Of a stretch of 64,000 nucleotides of DNA, positions 1-8,035 are shown in pieces. The stretch comes from Microbacterium sp. Leaf151 (GTDB lineage: Bacteria > Actinomycetota > Actinomycetes > Actinomycetales > Microbacteriaceae), in NCBI RefSeq assembly GCF_001424225.1, contig NZ_LMOR01000001.1, forward strand, positions 315,427 to 379,426. The letters are read 5' to 3'. Below the pieces are notes generated by a model. That model did not search any database, was not told the DNA's origin, and was given only the letters and a program-made list of their open reading frames with translations. Made by a program: the position numbers and the translations under genes. Each line of letters opens with the position of its first letter. Within the stretch, counting starts at the first letter, position 1.

Positions 1-359
1 GCGCCGCCGTTGCCGGCCAGAGCACCGCACGCGCCGCCCTGCTCGGCGACCTGCCCGCTCTGCGCGCCGCCGACCTCGACTTCGCGCTCGAGCTCGCGGC
101 ATCCGTCGAGCGGGGTTTGGTTCCGGATGCCGAGACCACCGGCTCCACGCTCGTCACCGCCCGCGCCGGGGCGGTGTGGGTTTCGGCCTTCGGCGAGGAC
201 TCCGCGGCCCGCCACCGCCTGCTCGGCTGCACCGACCTCGCCGTCGAGCGCGACTCGACGCTGCGTCGCGACGTCGACACCGCCGCGCAGCTGTCTCAGG
301 CCGTGACGCTCGGCGTGGGTGCGCACACCTCGGCGGTCCTGGCGGCCGCGGCGGCCTAG
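1..359 (+). CDS. cofC: CofC/FbiD guanylyltransferase, C-terminal part
   Basis: The open frame enters from the left edge (frame begins at base 3) and gives about 118 C-terminal residues. The stretch GTTLL-like 'TGSTLVTAR', then 'SAARHR', 'LRRDVDT' and 'LGVGAHT' match the conserved tail of actinobacterial CofC/FbiD, which makes the activated phosphoenolpyruvate or 2-phospholactate precursor of coenzyme F420 using GTP. The gene converges on cofD, which uses that product, and this strengthens the call. The N-terminal nucleotide-binding part is outside the window, so catalytic residues cannot be checked. Confidence 0.7.
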   Translation, partial: AAVAGQSTARAALLGDLPALRAADLDFALELAASVERGLVPDAETTGSTLVTARAGAVWVSAFGEDSAARHRLLGCTDLAVERDSTLRRDVDTAAQLSQAVTLGVGAHTSAVLAAAAA

Positions 360-527
360 TCCCCCGGCATCGCGCGCGCGTTCCGCCCGCCGCGTGATGA
401 ACGGAATCGGCCGTGCGCTTCGCCCAATCCCGCCGCACATCGCTCAGTCCGACGAGCCGGCGCACATCCCCGGCGTGGTTACCGCCCCTCGGGCCGCGGC
501 ACCGCCGTGGCGATGATGGCCGAGGCT

Positions 528-689
528 CCTCACCCCGACGCCGCCCGGACGGGCGGCCCGCCTCACGCCTCGAGCGCCGCCTCAGCGATCGCAGCCGAAG
601 CGTGGTCACCGCCCCTCACCCCGCCGCCGCCCGGACGGGCGGCCCGCCTCACGCCTCGAGCGCCGCCTCAGCGATCGCAGCCGAAGCGT
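528..689. repeat. 86-bp tandem duplication covering the cofD 3' end
   Basis: Bases 528-603 and 614-689 match over 76 bp with one mismatch (538/624), at an offset of 86. The right copy holds the last codons and TGA of cofD; the left copy is the same sequence placed beyond the stop, so it is a non-coding duplicate of the gene tail. The spacer between cofC and cofD (360-648) otherwise shows no gene. Confidence 0.85.
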
Positions 690-1614
690 CTTCGTCGCTC
701 ATCCACAGCGGTCGCACGACGGCACGGATCCCCGCGGCCTCGACCTCCGCCGCGGCGGCCGCGTCCTCCTCGGCCAGCAGCCACGCGTCGAGCACGCCGT
801 CCGCCGACCGCGCCCCGTAATGCTGCGCCACCGCCGCGGCAGACGTCTCCACCCCGATCGCCGTCAGGCAGACGTCCGCCATCCCGCGCACGACCCGCCC
901 ACCGATGATCGGCGACACGCCCACCACCCGCGCCGCGGTTTCGCGCAGGGCCTCGCGCACACCCGGCACCGCGAGGATCGGACCGATCGACACGACGGGG
1001 TTCGACGGGGCCAGCAGCACCACGTCGGCCGCAGCGATCGCATCCGTGACTCCGGGCGCGGGGACGGCATCCGTGATCCCGGGGTTCTCGAACGCGCGGG
1101 GCGTGAGCTTCGCGCGGTGACGGGTCCACCACTCCTGGAAGTGCAGGCGACCGCCGTCCTCCAGGAGCACGTGCGTGTCGACCTCGCTGTCGGTCATGGG
1201 CAGCAGACGGATGCCGAGCGGCCACCGCTCCGCCATACGGGCGAGCACGTGACTCGGGGTGAGACCCTCGCGCAGCCACCCGGTGCGCGCCAGGTGCGTG
1301 CCGAGGTCGAGGTCGCCCAGGGTGAACCAGGGCCAGCCGGCGCCCCACGCCTGGAGCTCTTCGTTGACACGCTCGGTGTCGCCCGCGCGTCCCCATCCGC
1401 GCACGGTGTCGTTCTGCCCCGCCAACGCGTAGGTGATCGAGTCGACGTCGGGCTGCAGACGCACGCCGGAGAGCCAGAGATCGTCACCGGTGTTGACCAC
1501 GACGGTGGCCTCGGGCGCGCCGAGCCGACGAAGGGCCGCGCGCACGCCGAGCGTGAACTTCGACCCCCCGACTCCTCCGGCGAGCACGACGACGCGGGGC
1601 TGACGAATATGCAT
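649..1614 (-). CDS. cofD: 2-phospho-L-lactate transferase CofD/FbiA
   Basis: 321 aa, full length for the family. It transfers the phospholactate or phosphoenolpyruvate moiety from the GDP/GPP-activated donor to the deazaflavin FO, forming F420-0 or dehydro-F420-0 in the cytoplasm. Seen: the N-terminal glycine-rich 'VVLAGGVGGSKF', 'VVNTGDD' and the 'SDSITYALAG'-type segment (here 'DVDSITYALAG'), plus 'LLAPSNPVVSIGPIL' near residue 205, all family hallmarks. The start ATG at 1614 has no clear Shine-Dalgarno; an AAGACT hexamer lies 6 nt upstream, as at other starts here. It faces cofC, and its 3' end is duplicated downstream. Confidence 0.93.
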   Translation of the reverse strand: MHIRQPRVVVLAGGVGGSKFTLGVRAALRRLGAPEATVVVNTGDDLWLSGVRLQPDVDSITYALAGQNDTVRGWGRAGDTERVNEELQAWGAGWPWFTLGDLDLGTHLARTGWLREGLTPSHVLARMAERWPLGIRLLPMTDSEVDTHVLLEDGGRLHFQEWWTRHRAKLTPRAFENPGITDAVPAPGVTDAIAAADVVLLAPSNPVVSIGPILAVPGVREALRETAARVVGVSPIIGGRVVRGMADVCLTAIGVETSAAAVAQHYGARSADGVLDAWLLAEEDAAAAAEVEAAGIRAVVRPLWMSDEDASAAIAEAALEA

Positions 1615-2057
1615 CCGTCCAGTCTTCCACCGCGCCGTGCGCGATCGCGCGGGATGCGATGGCGCACGGCGTGCGCGCAGCGTCGGAGATCCGGACGACG
1701 GTCCCGCCGCCGGCCGCGCAATTCCGCGGGGCGGTTGTCACCGGTCCGCTCATCTTCCGGAATTTCGCACAGCCGAGCCGTGCAACGCATCCGGGCGCCG
1801 GCGTGAGAGACAGACGCGCGGCGTCACGCCGCACGCCGTCGGCGCGGCTGCCAGGTCGCGCGATGACGCCGAGGTGTCATCGAGGTCGGCCGGAGGGCGG
1901 CGATCCGCGTCACAACCCCGGACACGGTGCGAGAGGCGGACACGGGGATCGGACGGTTGTCGGTCATGCGTCCAGCCTCGACGGGAGCGCTCGCACCCAC
2001 ATCGACCGCGAGGACGATGTGCGTCACCCCGGCGGATGAGATGCGCCCGAGCGACCC
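1615..2057. other. 443-bp spacer between cofD and hemL
   Basis: No convincing gene. It holds a 7-bp inverted repeat GGCGTGA/TCACGCC (1800-1830) downstream of hemL that could help terminate it, and a short minus-strand frame (1824-2027) whose start 'HIVLAVDVG' recalls the phosphate-1 motif of ROK/actin-fold kinases but degenerates at once; that frame is more likely noise or a remnant. Confidence 0.5.
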
Positions 2058-3398
2058 CTACTGCGCGAGCAGCGTCGGATCCAACGCCTCCGCCGCGGCC
2101 TTGGCCGCCCCCGGCAGCGCCGAGATCACCTGCTCGAGCGCGATCTCGTCGTGGGCCGCGGTGAGGAACCACGCCTCGAAGACGCTCGGGGGCAGCGAGA
2201 CTCCGGCATCCAGCATCGCGTGGAAGAACGCGGCGTACCGGTACGACTGCTGCGTCAGCGCGGTCGCGTAGTCGAGGGGGACCTCGGGCAGGAAGGCGAC
2301 GCCGAACAGCGACCCGGCGCGCGGCACGACGTGCACCACTCCCTCCGCCGTCAGCGCCGCGTCGAGCGCATCGGCGACCCGACCGGCCGCCGCGTCGACC
2401 GCGGCGTACACCTCGGGCGTCGCGAGGCGGAGAGTCGCCAGGCCCGCGGCGACCGACAGCGGGTTCCCTGACAGGGTTCCGGCCTGGTACACCGGGCCGA
2501 GGGGCGCGAGGTGGTCCATGATCTCGGCGCGGCCGGCGAGGGCGGCCAGCGGCATCCCTCCGCCGACGACCTTGCCGTAGGTGAGAATGTCGGGCAGGTA
2601 CCGCTCGCCCTGCGTCGCCTGGAGGCCCCAGAAACCGGCCGGGTGCACGCGGAAGCCGGTCAGCACCTCGTCCACGATGAGCAGCGCACCGTGGCTGTGC
2701 GCGATGTCGGCGAGATCGGCGTTGAAGCCCGGCAGCGGCGGTACGACCCCCATGTTGGCCGAGGCCGCCTCGACGATGATCGCGGCGATGTTCTCGCCGT
2801 GCACCGCGAACACCTCGCGCACGGCGTCGAGGTCGTTGTAGGGCAGCACCAGCGTCTGCGCGGCGATCGGCGCGGGCACACCCGCCGAGCCGGGCAGGGC
2901 CAGGGTCGCGACGCCGGAGCCCGCGGCGGCCAGCAGCCCGTCGGAGTGGCCGTGGTAGTGCCCGGCGAACTTGATGAGCAGGTCGCGGCCCGTCACACCG
3001 CGCGCGAGGCGGATCGCCGTCATCGTCGCCTCGGTGCCGGTCGAGACCAGGCGCACCTTCTCGATCGGCTTGAGCTCGCCCACCTGCACGCGGTGCGCGA
3101 TGAGGTCGGCCAACTCCACCTCGGCCCCGGTCGGGGCGCCGAACGACAGACCACGGGATGCCGCGGACTGCACGGCCCCGACCACCTCGGGGTGCGCGTG
3201 GCCGAGGAGTGCCGGACCCCACGACGCGACCAGGTCGACGTACTCGCGGCCCGCGGCATCCGTGATGCGGGGCCCGGATGCCGACTGTATGAACCGCGGC
3301 GTTCCGCCCACCGAGCCGTACGCGCGCACGGGCGAGTTCACGCCGCCCGGGATGACGTCCTTGGCGCGGGCGAACCACTGGTCGTTGAGATCGGTCAT
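2058..3398 (-). CDS. hemL: Glutamate-1-semialdehyde 2,1-aminomutase
   Basis: 446 aa from the chosen ATG ([19 protein letters not shown]). PLP enzyme that converts glutamate-1-semialdehyde to 5-aminolevulinate, the last step of the C5 route begun by HemA. Seen: '[10 protein letters not shown]' near the N-terminus, '[11 protein letters not shown]', 'IIVEA', 'DEVLTGFRV' and the PLP-lysine motif '[14 protein letters not shown]'. A longer frame upstream (to 3470) has non-family sequence, so 3398 is preferred; GGATGCC sits directly before this ATG. It is the last gene of hemQ-C-D-B-L, separated from hemB by a 103-bp spacer with an inverted repeat, so it may also have its own promoter. Confidence 0.96.
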   Translation of the reverse strand: MTDLNDQWFARAKDVIPGGVNSPVRAYGSVGGTPRFIQSASGPRITDAAGREYVDLVASWGPALLGHAHPEVVGAVQSAASRGLSFGAPTGAEVELADLIAHRVQVGELKPIEKVRLVSTGTEATMTAIRLARGVTGRDLLIKFAGHYHGHSDGLLAAAGSGVATLALPGSAGVPAPIAAQTLVLPYNDLDAVREVFAVHGENIAAIIVEAASANMGVVPPLPGFNADLADIAHSHGALLIVDEVLTGFRVHPAGFWGLQATQGERYLPDILTYGKVVGGGMPLAALAGRAEIMDHLAPLGPVYQAGTLSGNPLSVAAGLATLRLATPEVYAAVDAAAGRVADALDAALTAEGVVHVVPRAGSLFGVAFLPEVPLDYATALTQQSYRYAAFFHAMLDAGVSLPPSVFEAWFLTAAHDEIALEQVISALPGAAKAAAEALDPTLLAQ

Positions 3399-3423
3399 GG
3401 CATCCATTCTTCCGGGCGCCCCT

Positions 3424-3486
3424 GCGTGAGGGGTCGAAAAGTGTCGCTTGGGCGCGGTCTGGGCGACCAAGAGTGACCCCTCACGC
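3424..3486. repeat. 12-bp inverted repeat between hemB and hemL
   Basis: GCGTGAGGGGTC (3424-3435) and its exact reverse complement GACCCCTCACGC (3475-3486) bracket a 39-base centre. The centre itself carries loosely mirrored CGCTTGG/CCAAGAG words. This could be a stem-loop that attenuates hemB transcription before hemL, or a dispersed extragenic palindrome. No U-run follows, so a classical intrinsic terminator is not supported. Confidence 0.6.
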
Positions 3487-3501
3487 GTGAGGGGGCGAAG
3501 C

Positions 3502-4485
3502 TCAGAGATCGGCGCGCAACCAGCGGGCGGCCTCGACGGCCCAGTACGTCAGGATCGCGTCCGCGCCGGCCCGGCGGATGCCGAGCAGGCTCTCCGTGAT
3601 CGCGCCCCGGCGGTCGATCCACCCGTGGGCTGCGGCGGCCTCGACCATCGCGTACTCCCCCGACACCTGGTAGGCCCACACCGGCACGTCGACCGAGGCC
3701 TTCACGTCGGCGAGCACGTCGAGGTAGGGCAGTGCGGGCTTGACCATGACCACGTCGGCGCCCTCTTCGACGTCGAGCAGCGCTTCGCGCACACCCTCAC
3801 GACCGTTGCCGGGATCGAGCTGGTACGAGCGACGGTCGCCCTTGAGCTGCGAGTCGACGGCCTCGCGGAACGGGCCGTAGAACGCTCCGGCGTACTTCGC
3901 CGAGTACGCCAGGATGAGCGTGTCGGTGAAGCCCTCGGCATCCAGTGCCTCACGCACCGCGCCTACCTGGCCGTCCATCATGCCCGACAGCCCCAGCATC
4001 GCCGAGCCCGCCCTCGCCTGCGCGAGACCCATCGCGGTGTAGCGCTCGAGAGTGGCGTCGTTGTCGACGGCCCCGTCGGGCTGCAGGACCCCGCAGTGCC
4101 CGTGGTCGGTGAACTCGTCGAGGCACAGATCGGTCTGCACCACCAGCGCGTCGCCCACCTCGGCCACGACGGCCTCGGTCGCGACGTTCAGGATGCCGTT
4201 CGGGTCGTCGGCGCCGGAGCCCACCGCGTCGCGGGTCTCGGGCACGCCGAACAGCATGACGCCGCCGATGCGTTCCTTTGCCGCCTCGGCGACCGCGCGC
4301 CGGAGCGAGTCGAGCGAGTGCTGGACGATTCCCGGCATCGAGCCGATGGGGCTCGGCTCGGCGAGGCCCTCGCGCACGAACATCGGCAGCACGAGCTGCG
4401 AGGGCACGAGGTGCGTCTCTCGGGCGAGACGACGGACGGCGGGGGTGCGGCGCAGGCGCCGCGGGCGGTGCTCGGGAAAACTCAT
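3502..4485 (-). CDS. hemB: Porphobilinogen synthase (ALA dehydratase)
   Basis: 327 aa, normal length. Condenses two 5-aminolevulinate molecules to porphobilinogen. Seen: N-terminal '[12 protein letters not shown]', metal-site region '[15 protein letters not shown]', and the two catalytic lysines in '[14 protein letters not shown]' and '[11 protein letters not shown]'. In the metal region the position that is Cys in zinc enzymes is Asp, which by family knowledge points to the magnesium-type enzyme (inference). Its ATG overlaps the hemD stop by 4 bases (ATGA), implying translational coupling within the operon. Confidence 0.97.
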   Translation of the reverse strand: MSFPEHRPRRLRRTPAVRRLARETHLVPSQLVLPMFVREGLAEPSPIGSMPGIVQHSLDSLRRAVAEAAKERIGGVMLFGVPETRDAVGSGADDPNGILNVATEAVVAEVGDALVVQTDLCLDEFTDHGHCGVLQPDGAVDNDATLERYTAMGLAQARAGSAMLGLSGMMDGQVGAVREALDAEGFTDTLILAYSAKYAGAFYGPFREAVDSQLKGDRRSYQLDPGNGREGVREALLDVEEGADVVMVKPALPYLDVLADVKASVDVPVWAYQVSGEYAMVEAAAAHGWIDRRGAITESLLGIRRAGADAILTYWAVEAARWLRADL

Positions 4486-5294
4486 GGGGTCGATTCGGTG
4501 GGGACGGGGAAACGAGCGACCGCCTCGATGAGGGCGTCGACCGTCTGCCGTTCGGCGACGACGTCGACGCTGAGACCGGCGCGCTTGGCGTCCTTCGCGG
4601 TGCGCGGTCCGATGGCGGCGATGACGGTGGATGCCGGGATGTCGGGGAACTGCTCGACGACCTGTTCGGCGACCGAACCGCTGGTGACGAGGATCGCGTT
4701 GATGCGACCGGAGTGCACGTCGCCCGCGATCTTCTCGGAGGCGGGGACCCCGACGGTGCGGTACGCCACGACGCTGCGCACGTCGTGGCCCGCTTCGATG
4801 AGCAGACGGGTCAACACCGGTTTGGCGATCTCGCTGCGGAGGGTCAGAACCTTGCGGGGCACCGACTCGAGGTGGATCATCTGCTCGGCCATGCCCTGCG
4901 CAGAGTTGTCGCGCTCGGGCACGAGGTCGACGCGGTACCCGACCGCCTGCATGGCGGCGGCGGTGGTTTCGCCCACGACGGCGACACGGGTGCGCGTGGG
5001 GATGACCGCCTTGTAGGCGTAGAGCACGTCGACGGTCGTCGCACTGGTCAGCGTCAGCCAGTCGAACTCGCCCCCGGCGAGATCCGACAAGGCCTCGTCG
5101 AGGGTCGCCTGATCGTTCGTCGGTGCGAAGTTGATCAATGGAGCGATGACCGGCACGGCCCCGAGCTGCCGCAGGCGCGCGGCGACACCGTCGCCCCAGG
5201 GGCCGCCGCGCGGCACGAGGACGCGCCGTCCGGCAAGGGGCTTGGGCACGCTGCCCGTCGAGGGGTTCGGCGTGTGCCAGTGGCCTTCATTCAT
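4482..5294 (-). CDS. hemD: Uroporphyrinogen-III synthase
   Basis: 270 aa. Closes the linear tetrapyrrole hydroxymethylbilane with inversion of ring D. The family is poorly conserved; the call rests on '[10 protein letters not shown]' near residue 25, '[14 protein letters not shown]' (the usual 'WLVFTSANGV' position), '[12 protein letters not shown]' and the late '[15 protein letters not shown]' motif, and on position between hemC and hemB. The first ~20 residues ([19 protein letters not shown]) look like a disordered extension. Start ATG overlaps the hemC stop by 4 bases. Confidence 0.92.
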   Translation of the reverse strand: MNEGHWHTPNPSTGSVPKPLAGRRVLVPRGGPWGDGVAARLRQLGAVPVIAPLINFAPTNDQATLDEALSDLAGGEFDWLTLTSATTVDVLYAYKAVIPTRTRVAVVGETTAAAMQAVGYRVDLVPERDNSAQGMAEQMIHLESVPRKVLTLRSEIAKPVLTRLLIEAGHDVRSVVAYRTVGVPASEKIAGDVHSGRINAILVTSGSVAEQVVEQFPDIPASTVIAAIGPRTAKDAKRAGLSVDVVAERQTVDALIEAVARFPVPTESTP

Positions 5295-6289
5295 GTGGTC
5301 GACTCTCGTGGTACCAGGTCGGCCGCCCCGCGTTCGAGCAACCGACGCGCGGTTTCTCGGCCCATACGCGTCGCGCGCGCGATGGATCCCCCGTCGTCGG
5401 CAGCATCCGCATCATTGCCACTGCCAGGTTCCCGAGCATACCCCGAGTCAAGTCGCACCGTCCGATCGATGCCGATCCGGCGGGATCCGTCGAGGGCGTA
5501 GACGATCGCGCGCAACCGCAGGTCGCCGTCGGCGATCGAGGCATGCGTACCCACGGGCGCACTGCAACCGGCGTCGAGAGCCGAGAGCACCGTGCGCTCC
5601 GCCGTGATGGCCGTTCGCGTGTCCGCGTCGTCGAGCTGAGCGAGTGCGGCGTGGATCTCGGGATCGATGTCGGTGCGGGTCTCGACGGCGAGCGACCCCT
5701 GCCCGGGAGCGGTGGGCCACTCGCTGAGGCCCAGCTCTTCGGCGTGCAGTCCGCCGAGATCTCCGCCCAGGCGCGAGATGCCCGCGGCCGCGAGGATGAC
5801 GGCATCCAGCTCCCCATCGCGTACCCGCGCGAGACGCGAATCGACGTTGCCGCGAATGTCATGGATGTCGAGCCGGGGGTTGTGCCGCCGGGCCTGCGCG
5901 ACGCGACGGGGCGAGCCGGTACCGACGCGCGACCCCGGCGGGAGGGAGCCCAGCGGGGTGCCGTCGCGCGTCACGACGACGTCGCGGGCGTCCTCGCGCG
6001 CGGGTGTCGCCGCGATGACCAGCCCCTCGGGCTGGAGCGTCGGCAGGTCTTTCAGCGAGTGCACGAGGAAATCGCACCGGTCGGCGGCGAGCGCTTCGCG
6101 CAGACCGTTGGCGAACACCCCGCGTCCGCCCAGCTGCGACAGCGAGGCGCGGTTGACGTCTCCCTCCGACACGATGGGCACCAGTTCGACCACACGCCCC
6201 GACACCGCGGCCACGGCGTCGGCGACGGTCTGCGACTGCGTCATCGCGAGAGCGCTGCGACGCGTGCCGAGGCGAAGGGGTGCGCTCAC
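5291..6289 (-). CDS. hemC: Hydroxymethylbilane synthase (porphobilinogen deaminase)
   Basis: 332 aa from a GTG start whose GTGA overlaps the hemQ stop. Polymerises four porphobilinogens. Seen: 'LRLGTRRSALAMTQS' at the N-terminus, 'HSLKDLPT', 'VGTGSPRR', 'RGNVDSRLARV', 'GQGSLAVE' and the dipyrromethane-cofactor cysteine in 'LDAGCSAPVGTHA'. A longer in-frame extension to 6442 is arginine-rich and lies over hemQ, so the GTG is favoured. The C-terminal part has an extra 'GYAREPGSGNDADAADDGG' loop. Confidence 0.96.
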   Translation of the reverse strand: MSAPLRLGTRRSALAMTQSQTVADAVAAVSGRVVELVPIVSEGDVNRASLSQLGGRGVFANGLREALAADRCDFLVHSLKDLPTLQPEGLVIAATPAREDARDVVVTRDGTPLGSLPPGSRVGTGSPRRVAQARRHNPRLDIHDIRGNVDSRLARVRDGELDAVILAAAGISRLGGDLGGLHAEELGLSEWPTAPGQGSLAVETRTDIDPEIHAALAQLDDADTRTAITAERTVLSALDAGCSAPVGTHASIADGDLRLRAIVYALDGSRRIGIDRTVRLDSGYAREPGSGNDADAADDGGSIARATRMGRETARRLLERGAADLVPRESTT

Positions 6290-6957
6290 TGCAGGATCTC
6301 GGGGATCTCGTCGAGGGCGACGAGGCGACCCGTGTAGAACGGCACCTCCTCGCGCACGTGACGGCGGGCCTCGGTGTAGCGCAGGTCGCGCATCATGTCG
6401 ACGAGATCGGTGAGCACGTCGGCTTCCATCGGCAGGAGCCACTCGTAGTCACCGAGAGCGAAGGATGCCACGGTGTTGGCGATGACGCCGCGGTACTGCG
6501 ACCCCTTCTTGCCGTGCTCGATGAGCATCTCGCGGCGCTCCTCCTCGGGTAGGAGGTACCACTCGTAGCTGCGCACGAACGGGTAGAGGCAGAGCCACTG
6601 CTGCGCCTCGATGCCGCGGAGGAACCCGGGCACGTGCGAGCGATTGAACTCGGCATCGCGGTGGACGCCCATGGCGTTCCAGGTCGGCAGGAGGTTCTTG
6701 AGCAGTTCGGTGCGACGGAGACGGCGCAGGTCGCGCTGGAGTGCCTGGGGGTCTTCGCCGTGCAGCCACACCATGAGGTCTGCGTCGGCGCGGAGGCCGC
6801 TGACGTCGTAGAAGCCTCGGACCGTGACGCCGTCGGCCTCGACGAGCGAGACGAGGTCGGCGAGCTCGGTCGCGTCGACGGCGGTGACGGGGTTCTCGGG
6901 ATCGCGGCGGAAAACCGCCCACAGCGTGTACACGGAAGATGAGCTGTCGTGGGACAT
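6286..6957 (-). CDS. hemQ: Coproheme decarboxylase HemQ (chlorite-dismutase family)
   Basis: 223 aa. Oxidatively decarboxylates coproheme III to haem b with peroxide, the last step of the coproporphyrin-dependent pathway of Gram-positive bacteria. Seen: 'YTLWAVFRRDP' at the start, 'VRGFYDVSGLRADADLMVW', 'EWYLLPEEERREML', 'EHGKKG', 'NTVASFALGDYEW' and 'EVPFYTGRLV' at the end, characteristic of actinobacterial HemQ. The start at 6957 (MSHDSSSS) is favoured over an upstream start at 6993. First gene of the operon; divergent from the gene at 7097. Confidence 0.94.
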   Translation of the reverse strand: MSHDSSSSVYTLWAVFRRDPENPVTAVDATELADLVSLVEADGVTVRGFYDVSGLRADADLMVWLHGEDPQALQRDLRRLRRTELLKNLLPTWNAMGVHRDAEFNRSHVPGFLRGIEAQQWLCLYPFVRSYEWYLLPEEERREMLIEHGKKGSQYRGVIANTVASFALGDYEWLLPMEADVLTDLVDMMRDLRYTEARRHVREEVPFYTGRLVALDEIPEILQ

Positions 6958-7096
6958 GCGTCCTAGTCTCGTCTCGCTGCGGCGGCGGGCCAAACCGGTT
7001 GACTCACCGGTGAAAGACCGACAGGTGCGGCGCGCCGCCCGCCATTGGTACTGTGCGACGACGGTGTCGGGGGATGCCGCGGTGAAGGGGTGCCGG

Positions 7097-7885
7097 ATGT
7101 GGCTCTACGACCTGCCGTTGTCCGTGGGACTGCCGGTGTTCATCGTGCTCGTGGTCGGCGGCTCGTGCGCCATTCTGCTGGTCCTGCGCAAGTGGGTCTT
7201 CCGGGTCGCGCCCCAGGGTGAGGAGTGGGATCGCGTCCTCAGCTACGCGGTCGGCGCCTACGGCGTCTTCTACGGCGTGACCCTGGCGCTCATCGCCGCG
7301 GCCGCCTACGGCAACTTCACCGAGGTCGACGGGGTCGTGCTCGAGGAGTCTTCGACGCTCGCCGCGCTCTACCGCACGGGCGCGCTGCTTCCGGAACCGG
7401 CGTCGACACAACTGCAGCAGCAGATCGCCGAATACACGCGCAACGTCATCGACCTCGACTGGCCGATGCAGCGGCAGCTCCAGATCCCCGCCGAGACGGA
7501 TGCCAACATCACCGCGATGCAGCAGGCGATCGCCTCCGTGCAGCCCACCTCCCCCGCCGAGATCCTGTACGTGCAGCAGTCGCTCGATCAGTTCCACTCG
7601 CTCGTGGAGAGCCGGCGGGAGCGCATCGCCCTCACCCACCTGGCGCTGCCGAGCGTGCTGTGGATCGTGCTGGCCGTCGGCGCGGTACTGAACGCGATCC
7701 TCATCGGCCTCATCGAGGTGCGAAACCTCCGCGTGCACCTGCTGATGTCGGCGATGCTCGCGCTGTTCGTCGCGCTGCTGCTCTACGCCATCGCCGGTTT
7801 CGACCACGCCTACGCCGGCCCGATCGCCGTGACGCCGGAGTACTTCGAGGATCTGCTGCAGGGGCTGTTCGCCGCCGAGCCGTGA
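7097..7885 (+). CDS. DUF4239-type membrane protein
   Basis: 262 aa. Two hydrophobic helices at the N-terminus (residues ~6-30 and ~45-68), a helical soluble middle with 'ALYRTGALLPEP' and 'QQIAEYTRNVIDLDWP', then two or three C-terminal helices (residues ~178-240). This layout and the 'ESSTLAALYR..LPEP' signature fit the DUF4239/bestrophin-like family, whose function is unknown. ATG 7097 has an AAGGGG ribosome-binding site 7 bases upstream; a GTG at 7082 is the alternative. It stands alone, divergent from hemQ, inside the block that splits the haem genes. Confidence 0.7.
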   Translation: MWLYDLPLSVGLPVFIVLVVGGSCAILLVLRKWVFRVAPQGEEWDRVLSYAVGAYGVFYGVTLALIAAAAYGNFTEVDGVVLEESSTLAALYRTGALLPEPASTQLQQQIAEYTRNVIDLDWPMQRQLQIPAETDANITAMQQAIASVQPTSPAEILYVQQSLDQFHSLVESRRERIALTHLALPSVLWIVLAVGAVLNAILIGLIEVRNLRVHLLMSAMLALFVALLLYAIAGFDHAYAGPIAVTPEYFEDLLQGLFAAEP

Positions 7886-8035
7886 CCTGCAGCCGGCCCC
7901 GGAGCGTGACGAGGGGTCGGGCAGCCGTCCGGGCAAGTCGAGTCGCCACCGCTGAATTTCCTGTGGCGCCGACCTCCTGCGCCTGCCACAGTGAACTGCG
8001 CCCCCGCGCGACGACCCGAGATGATTCGAGGCCCC

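Noticed and set aside
1824..2027. Remnant of a ROK-family kinase gene
   Set aside because: Only a short 'VLAVDVG' resembles the family, and the following residues do not continue it; chance in a high-GC spacer is as likely.
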